The translations under genes were made by a program, and so were the position numbers. Of a DNA stretch of 64,000 nt, positions 36,607-45,611 are shown piece by piece. The notes beneath the pieces were generated by a model. That model ran no database searches. It had not been told where the DNA came from and was given only the letters and a program-made list of their open reading frames with translations. This DNA comes from Polycladospora coralii (lineage in GTDB: Bacteria; Bacillota; Bacilli; Thermoactinomycetales; Thermoactinomycetaceae): positions 372,001 to 436,000 of the forward strand of contig NZ_JACXAG020000001.1 of NCBI RefSeq assembly GCF_014773435.2. Reading direction: 5' to 3'. Position 1 is the stretch's first letter; every line of letters begins with the position of its first letter.

Positions 36607-38340
36607 ATGAAACTGGTAAAACGCTTGTTTGCAGTGAGCATGGCGGTTGGACTAGCTTTATCGTTTTCATTCACCAATGTTGCGCCTGTAGGAGCAGAAA
36701 GTAGTATTGCTTCTGCTACAAAAAGTCAAATTATTGTGAAATTCAAGGAGAAAGCATCGAAACAATCTATGCTTCTATCCCATCAAAAAGAAAGCGCCAA
36801 AGTGATCTCACATAACAGTTCGCTAAACTACGATGTGGTGCAAATTGAAGGACAATCCACACAAGAAGCGATTGCCGAGTACGAGAAGAATAATGATGTC
36901 GAGTATGCTGAGCCTGTTGTTGAATACAAAGCATTCTGGACACCTAATGATCCCTTATATGCAAGTGATCAGTATGGTCCGCAAAAAATGAATGTGCCAG
37001 CTGCGTGGGATGTAACACGTGGTAGCAACGATGTAGTGGTAGCGGTTATCGATACAGGTGTTTCAAATAGCCACCCCGATCTGAGCAGTAATTTAGTGGC
37101 TGGATATGATTTTGTGGACAACGACAATGATCCCAATGATGGAAATGGACATGGGACGCACGTAGCAGGGACTGTAGGTGCCCTGACGAATAACGATAGA
37201 GGGGTAGCAGGTGTCGCTCCAGAAGTAAGTATTATGCCGATACGTGTATTAAACAATTTTGGTACCGGTTCGAATGCTGATGTAGCCGATGGCATCACGT
37301 ATGCTGCTGATAATGGTGCAGACATTATCAATCTAAGTTTAGGCGGTTCTTCTTCATCATCCGCTGTAAAAGCAGCTGTTGAATATGCATGGGATAAAGG
37401 TGTAACCGTAATTTGTGCTGCTGGTAACACACCGAGTTCCTCTCCGCAATACCCAGCCTATTATGAAGATGCCATTGCTGTTGCTTCGACAGATGCCAAT
37501 GATAACAAAGCTTCTACGTCCACTTATGGGGACTGGGTTGATGTTGCCGCACCTGGTGTAAATATAATCTCCACTGTGTTAAACAATGGCTATGCCAAAT
37601 ACAGTGGTACATCAATGGCTTCACCACATGTTGCTGGTGTAGCTGTACTTCTCGCTTCGCAAGGTCTTTCCAATTCTGAAATTCGTTATGCACTTGAAAG
37701 TACAGCTGATCCTATCTCAGGAACAGGTACCTATTGGGCACATGGTCGCATCAATGCTGCAGCAGCAGTAGGTGGTGGCACTACACCACCACCTGGTGGC
37801 GACATCATCTTCGAAGATGATTTTGAATCTTCAAACGGATGGACTGTAAACCCTTATGGTACCGATACCGCTACAGCTGGAAATTGGGAACGCGCTAATC
37901 CAAGTGGTACAAGCTACTCCGGAGATAAACAGCTTGGTAATACGCGCAGCGGAAACAACGACCTTGTAACCGGAGCTGCTGCTGGTTGGTCTGCTGGTTC
38001 GTATGATATCGATAATGGAAAAACAAGTGTGCTTTCCAAAAGTATCGCACTTCCAGCAAATAGTAACCTCAACCTCTCTTTCTACTACTATTTTAGCCAC
38101 TATTCTAATGCAAGTAGTGCAGATTACTTCAAAGTAAGCCTTATAAGTGGAGGCAATAAAAACACCCTCTACACAGAAAATGGATCGAGCACCAATAAAA
38201 ATGCTTCATGGAAAAGTAAATCACTAGATTTAAGTGATTATGCTGGTCAAAATATCCAAATCTTGATTGAAGCTGCGGATGAAGGAAGTGGAAGTTTAGT
38301 AGAAGCTGGTCTCGATGATTTAATCATCGAGAAGAAGTAA
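36607..38340 (+). CDS. Secreted subtilisin-like serine protease (thermitase-like) with C-terminal beta domain
   Basis: 577 residues. Signal peptide to about 30, I9-type propeptide about 38-108 (QIIVKFKEK, NDVEYAEPVVEYKA), catalytic domain about 110-392, a GGGTTPPPGGD linker, then a 170-residue beta-rich module starting IIFEDDFES. The catalytic triad is D149 (AVIDTGV), H182 (GNGHGTHVAG) and S336 (SGTSMASPHVAG). The mature start FWTPNDPLYASDQYGPQK and SGTGTYWAHGRINA strongly recall thermitase of Thermoactinomyces, which itself lacks the extra C-terminal module. That module may bind substrate or carbohydrate. Exported; nutrient proteolysis likely. Confidence 0.95.
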   Translation: MKLVKRLFAVSMAVGLALSFSFTNVAPVGAESSIASATKSQIIVKFKEKASKQSMLLSHQKESAKVISHNSSLNYDVVQIEGQSTQEAIAEYEKNNDVEYAEPVVEYKAFWTPNDPLYASDQYGPQKMNVPAAWDVTRGSNDVVVAVIDTGVSNSHPDLSSNLVAGYDFVDNDNDPNDGNGHGTHVAGTVGALTNNDRGVAGVAPEVSIMPIRVLNNFGTGSNADVADGITYAADNGADIINLSLGGSSSSSAVKAAVEYAWDKGVTVICAAGNTPSSSPQYPAYYEDAIAVASTDANDNKASTSTYGDWVDVAAPGVNIISTVLNNGYAKYSGTSMASPHVAGVAVLLASQGLSNSEIRYALESTADPISGTGTYWAHGRINAAAAVGGGTTPPPGGDIIFEDDFESSNGWTVNPYGTDTATAGNWERANPSGTSYSGDKQLGNTRSGNNDLVTGAAAGWSAGSYDIDNGKTSVLSKSIALPANSNLNLSFYYYFSHYSNASSADYFKVSLISGGNKNTLYTENGSSTNKNASWKSKSLDLSDYAGQNIQILIEAADEGSGSLVEAGLDDLIIEKK

Positions 38341-38344
38341 ATCC

Positions 38345-38384
38345 AAGAAAAAAAGGCTCCGTTTATCGGGAGCCTTTTTTTCTT
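38345..38384. terminator. Bidirectional terminator between subtilase and pnkp
   Basis: 16-bp stem AAGAAAAAAAGGCTCC with GGGAGCCTTTTTTTCTT-type partner and a short loop. A-rich and T-rich flanks serve both the plus-strand protease and the minus-strand pnkp gene, whose stop is 3 bp away. Confidence 0.9.
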
Positions 38385-38386
38385 GA

Positions 38387-40990
38387 TCACAACCTAGGGT
38401 CAATCGGATCAGATTCAAGTGCTAGTACAGCGAGTACCGCTTCATGAATGCGTTCCACGGGTTCTTGTCTAACAAATCGATTGATACTCTCTACCCCTAA
38501 AGCGAACTCCTTTAGAGCACGATGCTGTTTTTTTCGAGGATTTCGTTTCTTGAGACGGGCTAGATTTTCGGGTTCTAGATAATCCATCCCATATATGATA
38601 CTCAGATACTTACGACCACGCACTTTAAGTGCTGGTTGAATCATGCTTCCTTTGCCATCATAACGGATCAAGCGATCTGGTTTGATCACGATGCCTTCGT
38701 GACCCTCTTCTGTTATCTTTTCCCACCACTTAACGACATCACTTGCACTCTCTTCACTTTCTATCACCCTAAATGCTGTCTCTATCATCAGGGAAGACAT
38801 TTGTGATAGTTTACGAGCTTGTTCCATGTGCCATTCATGTGACTGCTGAAAAAAAGTTTTTTGGCTGTGAGCCAAAATATGAAAAGGTGCAATTTGAATA
38901 GCTTCTATGTCAGAAGTATCCCAACAATATTTTTCGAACACAGCTTGAAATTGCTCGGCATTATGCAATTTATGCGCCAGTTCGTCTAACCATGGCGTCA
39001 TATCGGCAGGTGCATGTTCGATCTGTTTGAGTCGATCTAAAAGATGTTGCCGATCTTGAATAGCCGCTTCACCTACATGTGCATACTGCGCTTGAATCAG
39101 TTCCTTCGCCTTTAAGTTCCACGGCATGATTTCTGCATCAATCAGTACATAATCGGTTTGATGTTGAGCGAAATACCCGCCCACCACGAAATCGCGCTGT
39201 AGTCGGGATATCATCTGCCGTTCATCATCTTTATGAAAAAATGAGCGGCCGGTTCGTGTATAAATCACACCGTTTGTTTGATAGCCGATATAATCTTTGG
39301 CAACTTGAGCATCGCGGAAAATGAGTAGTACGGCTCGACTACCCATATGTTTTTTCTGAGCGATCATACGCATAATGCCATGTTTACGATAATAGGCAAT
39401 CGCCTCTGCTGGATGTTCTAAGTAACCATCTAGCCGAGCGACTTCAGGTGGACTCATGGTAGGTGGTAAATAAGGAATGGCTTCGAGGGGGATTGTAAAA
39501 TGAGAAAAAAGATCAACAGCCGGCTTAACCGACTCTCCTCTTACTTTGACTTCCCCATAACCTTCACATTGCACACCATAACCCGTGATCAGCTTCTGCA
39601 TATTCGGTGGTGAGAACCGCTTTTTCTTCCATTTCCATAAGGGATTGTTTTCCTCCATAGTAAAGGGTTGCATCGATTTTACTGAAACAAAATTCTTTTC
39701 TGGAAAGCGAAACGCAGTTAGAGCCCCTCCGAAAACAACACCTTGGTCAATATTGATCGTCCGATTTACCATCATGGGGTAAGGTTGTGGATCATGCCCC
39801 CACACAATTAACTCAGCGGACTGATGTTGAACAAACCAATCATCGCGGGTCGGCTTCCCGTGTTCATCTACAGCGCTTACATCACCATAGCGACAAAAAT
39901 CGGCAATCCGTTTCGATTGTTTTCCAATATATCGATCCCGAATTCCAGCATGAACCGCAACAACTTGCTTGATTCCATCTTGTTGAAACACCAGATGAGC
40001 AGGTGCTTCGATTAGAAATGCTTTAATTTCTTCTTTCCATCTCTCCGTCTTTTCTGGTCCGTACTCCTGCTCAAATTGATTAAATTCTTCAGCAACACGC
40101 TCATCACCATGGGCAAGCTTCACTTGGTTACCATTAAGCCACCGCGCAATTTTCCAGCCGTGGTTGCTATCAATCATATACGCCAACCCGGCTTTGACAT
40201 GCTGGTAGATAAAGGAAATCGTTTCCAATGATTTAGGGCCTCGACTCATGATATCGCCTAAAGAGACAAACTTACGACCTGTTGGGTGAATGTATAAACC
40301 GGCATCATTTAAACGGTAACCCAATTGTTTTAATAATTGGATCAGCTCATCATAGCATCCGTGTATATCTCCAATGAAGTCCACACCGGCTCCACAATCA
40401 ACCCACAATGGATTAGGTAAGCGTTCGAAGCGAACCGTATTAATCGCTTCATTTTGTAACATATATACGGAATGGAAGCCTTCCTTTTTGATGTTTCTTT
40501 TTACTTCCCGAAACCGATAATTTTGCTGTTTAATTCGATTCTTTCCCCGTGGATAATCCCGTTTTTGATCCCGATACAGTAACGCTTTTTCGTGCACATC
40601 TAATCCAACCGCGACTACGGGAACATGATTTTTAAGGCCTAATTGGAGGTATTTCGCACGATCATCTGGATGGAGATGTGTTGCATCAACAAAGGTCAAC
40701 TTTCCCAATCGGCATCGTTTTTCAACCACTTTTTCCATCATTTCAAAGGCCTGTTCAGATACCTCTTGATATTCCTGATATAATACATCTGCCTGATCTT
40801 TGGGATAGCCCGTCCAGTCCATATAAGGTTGATCCGATAGAAGCATCCGAAATTGATCCGATCCAACTACTTCTGTTGTTTGAATCATACCTTCCTCTAT
40901 AAGACGAGCAAGCAACGTTGTTTTCCCACTGTTGGATGGCCCTACGAGCAGTACGATTCCCATAGCGGGTAATACAATCTTTTTATCCAT
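38387..40990 (-). CDS. pnkp: Polynucleotide kinase-phosphatase-ligase Pnkp (RNA repair)
   Basis: 867 residues from the ATG at 40990 (GGAGGAGAAAAAC before it); the frame stays open 24 codons further into hen1. Three modules as in Clostridium thermocellum Pnkp: kinase with P-loop GPSNSGKT (17-24) that phosphorylates 5'-OH ends; metallophosphatase with GDIHGCYDE (207-215) that removes 2',3'-cyclic phosphate; and an adenylyltransferase ligase domain with nucleophile K547 in KKHMGSRAV. Together they heal and, with Hen1, seal broken RNA. The start codon overlaps the end of hen1 by 8 bp, so the two are coupled. Cytosolic. Confidence 0.95.
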   Translation of the reverse strand: MDKKIVLPAMGIVLLVGPSNSGKTTLLARLIEEGMIQTTEVVGSDQFRMLLSDQPYMDWTGYPKDQADVLYQEYQEVSEQAFEMMEKVVEKRCRLGKLTFVDATHLHPDDRAKYLQLGLKNHVPVVAVGLDVHEKALLYRDQKRDYPRGKNRIKQQNYRFREVKRNIKKEGFHSVYMLQNEAINTVRFERLPNPLWVDCGAGVDFIGDIHGCYDELIQLLKQLGYRLNDAGLYIHPTGRKFVSLGDIMSRGPKSLETISFIYQHVKAGLAYMIDSNHGWKIARWLNGNQVKLAHGDERVAEEFNQFEQEYGPEKTERWKEEIKAFLIEAPAHLVFQQDGIKQVVAVHAGIRDRYIGKQSKRIADFCRYGDVSAVDEHGKPTRDDWFVQHQSAELIVWGHDPQPYPMMVNRTINIDQGVVFGGALTAFRFPEKNFVSVKSMQPFTMEENNPLWKWKKKRFSPPNMQKLITGYGVQCEGYGEVKVRGESVKPAVDLFSHFTIPLEAIPYLPPTMSPPEVARLDGYLEHPAEAIAYYRKHGIMRMIAQKKHMGSRAVLLIFRDAQVAKDYIGYQTNGVIYTRTGRSFFHKDDERQMISRLQRDFVVGGYFAQHQTDYVLIDAEIMPWNLKAKELIQAQYAHVGEAAIQDRQHLLDRLKQIEHAPADMTPWLDELAHKLHNAEQFQAVFEKYCWDTSDIEAIQIAPFHILAHSQKTFFQQSHEWHMEQARKLSQMSSLMIETAFRVIESEESASDVVKWWEKITEEGHEGIVIKPDRLIRYDGKGSMIQPALKVRGRKYLSIIYGMDYLEPENLARLKKRNPRKKQHRALKEFALGVESINRFVRQEPVERIHEAVLAVLALESDPIDPRL

Positions 40991-42353
40991 GTTTTTCTCC
41001 TCCTTTCCTCCTTGTAAATACAGCCATTTGCGTTGGTTCACCATACTTTTCATCGTTTTCACCCATACCAGTTGTCACAACTTCATAGTGATAACAAGAC
41101 GTTAACTGATGACACCAGTTCAAAAATTCGGCCCGTGTCCATTCAAAACGGTGATCAGGATGACGATAGGAATCAAACAATTGATAACGGGCATTATATT
41201 CGGCATTTGGAGTTGTGACAATCAGCGCTTGCGGTTGATATTCGCCCATTATCGTAGCAAATACGCGCTCAAGTCGCATTTCGTCAAGATGCTCAATCAC
41301 TTCACACAAAATCATGATATCTTTTCCTTTTAAACGTTCATCATAATAAAAGAGGGAACCCCACACCATTTCTGGTTGCGCGTGTATATTTTTGCGGTCA
41401 CGTAATCGTTCAAATCTGTTCTGAGCAAGGGTTTGGGCATGAACAGAAGGTTCTACAGCTAAGATTTCCTTCGCACCTTCTATATAAGCAAGACGCTCAC
41501 TCAATTTCCCTTCACCAGCTCCGTAATCAACGATGGTTCGATGAAATGGTAAAGATTTTACCGTATGGACAATCGTTTCATAGCGGAGCTGATTGAGTGG
41601 AACTTGGCCTTCTTCCTTCTCCTCTGATTCTTTAGACGACTTTGTTAGCCCCATCTCCCGAATCAATTTAGAGAAATGTAGCGTTCGCTTGATGATTAGA
41701 TCCCGGAGGGGATGATCATCAAGCCACCCTTCTCCATAACGCCTTAACTTTTCGATCTCTTTTTGATCAATAAAATAATGTTTATTGTGATCTAGCACGG
41801 GAATCAGTGTGAAAATATGGCGAAGCAGCAATTGTAGGGGGACCTGACCGCTAATGGTTACAAAGCGCACAGAACTTTTTTGTTTCGCAGTAAAAGTGTA
41901 AGAGACTGCTTCGCGTTGAATGATCACTTGGTAGCCAAGTGGCTCAAATAGCTGTTTCAGAGCTGTATCCGGTAGGTCAGTAGCCACAGGACCAAAAGTT
42001 GCTTCCATTTGAAAGGGTTGCGCTACATATGAAGCCCATTCCGGCTTAGGCTTTCCATTTAATGCCGTTGAAAGCGCTGAGCGGATATAGGAACAAAATA
42101 AGCTACTAACGACAAACTGGCGATCATTCATATACTGGGTAATGTCGCTCAGATTCTTCTGGTTTTGAACCATATCAATCGAATCTGGCTCCGCAAAAAG
42201 GCATAGGGATACTTCTTCTTCTGTAAATGTGGTATAAACGAGTCGCACCCGTGCTCCTTTGTGGGTGCGATCATATTTATTCTGTGGATTTTTGGCAAGC
42301 AAATGTGAAAGCACGTTTGCATTTTTGCCTCTTGCGGTTATTGATAATTGCAT
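40983..42353 (-). CDS. hen1: Hen1, RNA 3'-terminal ribose 2'-O-methyltransferase
   Basis: 456 residues. The N-terminal half (about 1-235) is the bacterial Hen1 domain needed to activate the Pnkp ligase. The C-terminal half is an SAM methyltransferase: VDYGAGEGKLSERL binds SAM, and the Mn-binding residues of the Hen1 family are seen in CEVIEHLDE and in HPDHRFEWTRAEF. Hen1 methylates the 2'-OH at the 3' end of cut RNA before ligation so that the repaired site cannot be cut again. Begins 18 bp after the dut stop and overlaps pnkp by 8 bp: an apparent dut-hen1-pnkp operon. Confidence 0.94.
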   Translation of the reverse strand: MQLSITARGKNANVLSHLLAKNPQNKYDRTHKGARVRLVYTTFTEEEVSLCLFAEPDSIDMVQNQKNLSDITQYMNDRQFVVSSLFCSYIRSALSTALNGKPKPEWASYVAQPFQMEATFGPVATDLPDTALKQLFEPLGYQVIIQREAVSYTFTAKQKSSVRFVTISGQVPLQLLLRHIFTLIPVLDHNKHYFIDQKEIEKLRRYGEGWLDDHPLRDLIIKRTLHFSKLIREMGLTKSSKESEEKEEGQVPLNQLRYETIVHTVKSLPFHRTIVDYGAGEGKLSERLAYIEGAKEILAVEPSVHAQTLAQNRFERLRDRKNIHAQPEMVWGSLFYYDERLKGKDIMILCEVIEHLDEMRLERVFATIMGEYQPQALIVTTPNAEYNARYQLFDSYRHPDHRFEWTRAEFLNWCHQLTSCYHYEVVTTGMGENDEKYGEPTQMAVFTRRKGGEKHG

Positions 42354-42370
42354 CCTGCATCTTTTCCTCT

Positions 42371-42889
42371 CTAATCTATTACGGCTGTTCCCGTATGTCC
42401 AAAACCACCTGTACCACGGATCGTTTCATCTAGCTGTTTAACTGCTACAAACTGAGCTTGTTCTACTTGTGCAATGACACCTTGGGCAATTCGATCCCCT
42501 CTGCGTATGATGTAGGTTCCTTCGGGATATCGTTCAGTACCCTCAATCGGCTGATGCGATACATCAAGTGGGGAACCACTATTACCTGTAGGTACATTTC
42601 CATTTTCCATCATCACATACAGCTCTCCCCGGTAATCTGAATCAATGGTTCCTGGGCTATTGGGTAAGCGTAATTTGGTTTTAAGGGATATCCCCGAACG
42701 GGGGCGTATTTGCATTTCATAGCCAGCAGGAATCGCAAAAGCGAGTCCAGTTGATATCAACTTCGTTTCGCCTGGAAGTATAATGCGATCAGCATGCGCT
42801 ACTAGATCAAACCCTGCACTTCCCCTCGTAGCATATTGCGGAATAACTGCCTCTTCATCTATTTTTTTTATTTGTACTTGTATTTGCAT
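42371..42889 (-). CDS. dut: Deoxyuridine 5'-triphosphate nucleotidohydrolase (dUTPase)
   Basis: 172 residues. Trimeric dUTPase; hydrolyses dUTP to dUMP and keeps uracil out of DNA. The five motifs are visible: GSAGFDLVA, PRSGISLKT, NSPGTIDSDYRGE, RRGDRIAQGVI and the C-terminal RGTGGFGHTG. About 25 residues longer than the shortest bacterial forms because of an insert near QPIEGTERYPEG. AAGGAG lies 11 bases before the ATG. Upstream of hen1 in the same transcript. Confidence 0.95.
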   Translation of the reverse strand: MQIQVQIKKIDEEAVIPQYATRGSAGFDLVAHADRIILPGETKLISTGLAFAIPAGYEMQIRPRSGISLKTKLRLPNSPGTIDSDYRGELYVMMENGNVPTGNSGSPLDVSHQPIEGTERYPEGTYIIRRGDRIAQGVIAQVEQAQFVAVKQLDETIRGTGGFGHTGTAVID

Positions 42890-42952
42890 TGATTATGAAC
42901 TCCTTCATCTATAGTTTCAACTAACAACTGATTCTACCATATAATATGTAAA

Positions 42953-42978
42953 AACTCAGTACCAGCAGGCACTGAGTT
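42953..42978 (-). terminator. Terminator of the CHRD-domain gene
   Basis: Arms AACTCAGT/ACTGAGTT extended by CC/GG around a TGCT loop, then TTTTAC on the minus strand; 12 bp after the CHRD stop. Confidence 0.8.
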
Positions 42979-42990
42979 CACGCTTATGAT

Positions 42991-43419
42991 TTAGCAAGGT
43001 CTTAACTGACCTCTTATTTCTCCACCGGGGTATTGTACAGTGTGTGCGTTTACATATGCCTTTCCGCTACGTATGCGATTGACAAGGTTTTGAATCGAAT
43101 CTCCCGCTAAATTATTACGCAAATGACTACTAATGACCGTACCAGAAAACGTAATGCGATCTTCAGTAACACCTGGACGTGACACAGGATCGACTGCTTT
43201 CACAGCAGGAAAAAGCCACACAACCACTGGCCCATTTGTATTGGGGCCCCCTAGATGAATATGTGCTTGCGTGAATCTCCTTAAATTTCTGGCGCGTAAA
43301 AAGAAGACCATCTTATTTTTATTCACTTGTCTCATTTCAAAAAATCCAGTAGCCTTAGTTGAAACAGCGGGTACTTGCGCACCGCCGGTTAAATGTGCAC
43401 AAAATCGAGCAGATGCCAT
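42991..43419 (-). CDS. CHRD-domain protein without signal peptide
   Basis: 142 residues from the ATG at 43419, behind AGAGGGAGGTG. Almost the whole protein is one CHRD domain: AHLTGGAQVPAV, AHIHLGGPNTNGPVVVWLF, and the closing AYVNAHTVQYPGGEIRGQL. CHRD proteins are usually secreted; this one begins directly with the domain and has no signal. A sigma-K-like promoter (43452-43480) suggests it is made in the mother cell and deposited on the spore, which would explain the missing signal. Role unknown. Confidence 0.85.
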   Translation of the reverse strand: MASARFCAHLTGGAQVPAVSTKATGFFEMRQVNKNKMVFFLRARNLRRFTQAHIHLGGPNTNGPVVVWLFPAVKAVDPVSRPGVTEDRITFSGTVISSHLRNNLAGDSIQNLVNRIRSGKAYVNAHTVQYPGGEIRGQLRPC

Positions 43420-43451
43420 TATCAAACACCTCCCTCTTTCTATCATTCTTA

Positions 43452-43480
43452 TATTCTATGAATCTGAGGAGGCGTTTGTG
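43452..43480 (-). promoter_or_regulatory. Candidate sigma-K promoter of the CHRD gene
   Basis: Minus strand CACA (43477-43480), 16-base spacer, CATAGAATA (43452-43460), matching the AC-type -35 and CATAnnnTA -10. 33 bp before the ATG. Confidence 0.5.
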
Positions 43481-43492
43481 TAGGCACCTATC

Positions 43493-44038
43493 TTAAATAA
43501 GAGATGAGTAATCGTTCAAGTCAACCCAAAAACGCTGTACCACATTACCATTTTCTTCTATAAAATTCCGATCAGGTATACCACCATTTGCTAGAATGGT
43601 TCGCCGTGAAGGGATATTCTGCTCATCACATGTGACCAATACACGCTTTATCCCCCAGAGCTTTGCTTGCTCTAGCGAAAGAGCTAGTAATCGCTTGGCA
43701 TATCCCTTACCGCGTTCTGTAGGCCGAATCCCATAACCTATATGCCCACCCCGATGATATAGATATGGGGTAAGCCGATGCCGAATATTGACCGCCCCGA
43801 CCACTTTTGCAGAGGCTGTTACCAGCCAATAAGTAGAGGCTGGAACCCTCCCTGCTGCTAAGTTTCTTCCTGCTTCTGCATCATGCAAAGCTTGTACCAT
43901 CTTTTCAAAAGCAGATGGATCTTTTTGAATCACGGATGGGATCATCTCTTCCCCACTTTGTTTCCACTCTTCGTAAAAAGAGACATACGCTTCTTTCATT
44001 GAAACGGTAGGTTTTACTAAGTATATGGATTCGTCCAT
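43493..44038 (-). CDS. GNAT-family N-acetyltransferase
   Basis: 181 residues. GNAT fold with the acetyl-CoA loop GYGIRPTERGKGYAKRLL and the preceding beta strands VGAVNIRHRL; the late VLVTCDEQNIPSRRTILANG is typical of RimJ/RimL-like or YkkB-type members. The ATG at 44038 follows AAGGAGGG. Substrate unknown. Upstream of the CHRD gene but probably transcribed on its own. Confidence 0.88.
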   Translation of the reverse strand: MDESIYLVKPTVSMKEAYVSFYEEWKQSGEEMIPSVIQKDPSAFEKMVQALHDAEAGRNLAAGRVPASTYWLVTASAKVVGAVNIRHRLTPYLYHRGGHIGYGIRPTERGKGYAKRLLALSLEQAKLWGIKRVLVTCDEQNIPSRRTILANGGIPDRNFIEENGNVVQRFWVDLNDYSSLI

Positions 44039-44149
44039 CTGTTTCCCTCCTTGGGTTGTAAACGACGTGATCTTCCTTAAATTTTATTCTGAACATCAAT
44101 AAATTATCGACATTATAGCATATCGACAAGTGTTTACTCCTTTCAAAAT

Positions 44150-44170
44150 AAAAAAAGAGCCTCGCGGCTC
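44150..44170 (-). terminator. Terminator of the first jelly-roll gene
   Basis: GAGCC/GGCTC stem with TCGC loop (44157-44170), then seven T on the minus strand (44150-44156). 13 bp after the stop. Confidence 0.85.
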
Positions 44171-44183
44171 ATGAAATCATGCA

Positions 44184-44648
44184 CTACATCGGTGTGATGG
44201 TAAGCGTCGCAGAGGGTAACGGATCCCCAAATGGTGGTTGTTGGTTGGTTATGACCCCACCTGACTCACAAGTGAGTACTAATGTGGTTGCGGCTTGAAT
44301 AACCTCAAATAAACAAGAAGCTGAAACAATGCCTAGCTCTTCATCCCCACCAGGGAAAGCAGTTCGCTTACTTTCATCCGATGTTACTGAAGTGGGAATG
44401 CGATATCCGCTGGAATAAAGCGCAAACCTTGTATTAAACACATCACCTATCGCAGGGGAAACTCCAAAATTAGGCAATGTTTGTATTTTAAAGTCAGCTA
44501 GATAGGTCCCTATATTGGGGACTACTACATTCCCTCCGGATAGAAAAATACCTCCATTTGAAGTGGTATCGATATTGTTAAAAAAGATATTAAAAGGCGC
44601 CGCAGACGAATTGGCAACCGTTGACCACACATTAGCTGTTTCTGCCAT
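44184..44648 (-). CDS. Jelly-roll (BclA C-terminal/C1q-like) spore-surface candidate 1
   Basis: 154 residues from the ATG at 44648, behind AAAGGAGAG. Beta-rich throughout, no signal peptide, no collagen region. The plan is that of the BclA C-terminal or TNF/C1q-like jelly roll: an N-terminal strand NVWSTVANSSAAPFNIFF, a central VVVPNIGTYLADFKIQT, and a final strand LPSATLTITPM. Related in plan to the genes at 45653 and 52229. In Bacillus such domains form trimers on the exosporium. The family call is by pattern only. The sulfotransferase gene is divergent, 194 bp away. Confidence 0.6.
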   Translation of the reverse strand: MAETANVWSTVANSSAAPFNIFFNNIDTTSNGGIFLSGGNVVVPNIGTYLADFKIQTLPNFGVSPAIGDVFNTRFALYSSGYRIPTSVTSDESKRTAFPGGDEELGIVSASCLFEVIQAATTLVLTCESGGVITNQQPPFGDPLPSATLTITPM

Positions 44649-44678
44649 CAAATCTCTCCTTTCATGATCATATGTTTT

Positions 44679-44707
44679 TATAATATGAAGCGCACATCAT
44701 CGCAGTG
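44679..44707 (-). promoter_or_regulatory. Candidate sigma-K promoter of jelly-roll gene 1
   Basis: Minus strand CACT (44704-44707), 16-base spacer, CATATTATA (44679-44687), 30 bp before the start codon. Confidence 0.5.
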
Positions 44708-44803
44708 ATCCGCTTTTGATCTAATTTCTTCTTTTCATCCAAAATTGGATGACCTATTTTTACCTTTAAAAGACATACATACATTCTTTTAATTCGCTTC
44801 TTT

Positions 44804-44812
44804 CATAAAATA
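44804..44812 (+). promoter_or_regulatory. Candidate sigma-K -10 element of the sulfotransferase gene
   Basis: CATAAAATA fits CATAnnnTA and lies 30 bp before the TTG start. No AC-type -35 at the usual distance. Confidence 0.35.
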
Positions 44813-44842
44813 AAAAGAGATCAATAGAAAGGAGGGGATCTT

Positions 44843-45589
44843 TTGCGAATCTGCTCCTATCGAATCCCATTGTTCCACCCTAAACTCCCGATCATCCTAC
44901 ATTGGAGCAATAAGAGTGGCTGTACCTCTTTAACCACTTGGTTTTTCTATCAAATTAACTTACTGCCGCAAGTGCTTAACCATAGTCAAGGGACCCATCA
45001 TTTCAAAAATAATGTTTATATCAGTCAACCCCAGTATAATCAACAGCTTAAGCGTTATTTCAAGCATAAGGTTCATTATAAACTCGTGCGTAATCCTTAT
45101 CATCGCGCAGTAAGTTCTTTTCTACATGCCTGTTTATTTAATTGTTGTGGGTGGCCTAAGATGGTACAGGCTATGGGAAACCAGAAAGGCTTGTCTTTTA
45201 AACGTTTTTTAGAATACGTTGCGAGCCGAAAGGGGCGGGTGGATAATCATATCTGTCCCCAATACCGACATCATGAAGAAACTTATGTAACCAAGTATTT
45301 ATATTTAGAGCAATATGAAAAGGAGATTCGCCGCCTCGAGCAGCAGTATCATTTAAAAAATTCTTCTCTTTCTCGATTAAATAAACAGTCCAACCATACA
45401 CACAAAAAAACAAAATTGATGGATTTGGCGGAACAACCTTTTACCAAACAAACTTATCATCAACTTTTTCAATCTCCTTCCGTTATCCCTGCTTATCACT
45501 CTTTTTATCATGGGGGGACAAAAACCTTAGTTCGTCAAATTTTCCGCAAAGATTTTCAGATGTATGGGTATGATCTGAATACGTTTTAA
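44843..45589 (+). CDS. Sulfotransferase family 2-like protein
   Basis: 248 residues, starting with TTG at 44843 behind AAAGGAGGGG. Two PAPS-binding motifs of carbohydrate sulfotransferases are visible: the 5'-phosphosulfate loop in HWSNKSGCTSLTTWF (about 20-34) and the 3'-phosphate motif in KLVRNPYHRAVSSFLHA (about 79-95). The rest is rich in His, Tyr and aromatic residues, and the C-terminus IFRKDFQMYGYD is common in the family. No signal peptide or membrane segment, so it should act in the cytosol. Such enzymes are rare in Firmicutes. It lies between two jelly-roll spore-surface candidates. Acceptor unknown; a glycan on spore-surface proteins is a guess. Confidence 0.75.
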   Translation: MRICSYRIPLFHPKLPIILHWSNKSGCTSLTTWFFYQINLLPQVLNHSQGTHHFKNNVYISQPQYNQQLKRYFKHKVHYKLVRNPYHRAVSSFLHACLFNCCGWPKMVQAMGNQKGLSFKRFLEYVASRKGRVDNHICPQYRHHEETYVTKYLYLEQYEKEIRRLEQQYHLKNSSLSRLNKQSNHTHKKTKLMDLAEQPFTKQTYHQLFQSPSVIPAYHSFYHGGTKTLVRQIFRKDFQMYGYDLNTF

Positions 45590-45611
45590 CAAGTCGGTTT
45601 AACAGAAAAAT

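Noticed and set aside
40991-41062. 24-codon upstream extension of pnkp
   Set aside because: The extension lies inside hen1, lacks a ribosome site, and the ATG at 40990 gives the normal Pnkp length of about 870 residues.
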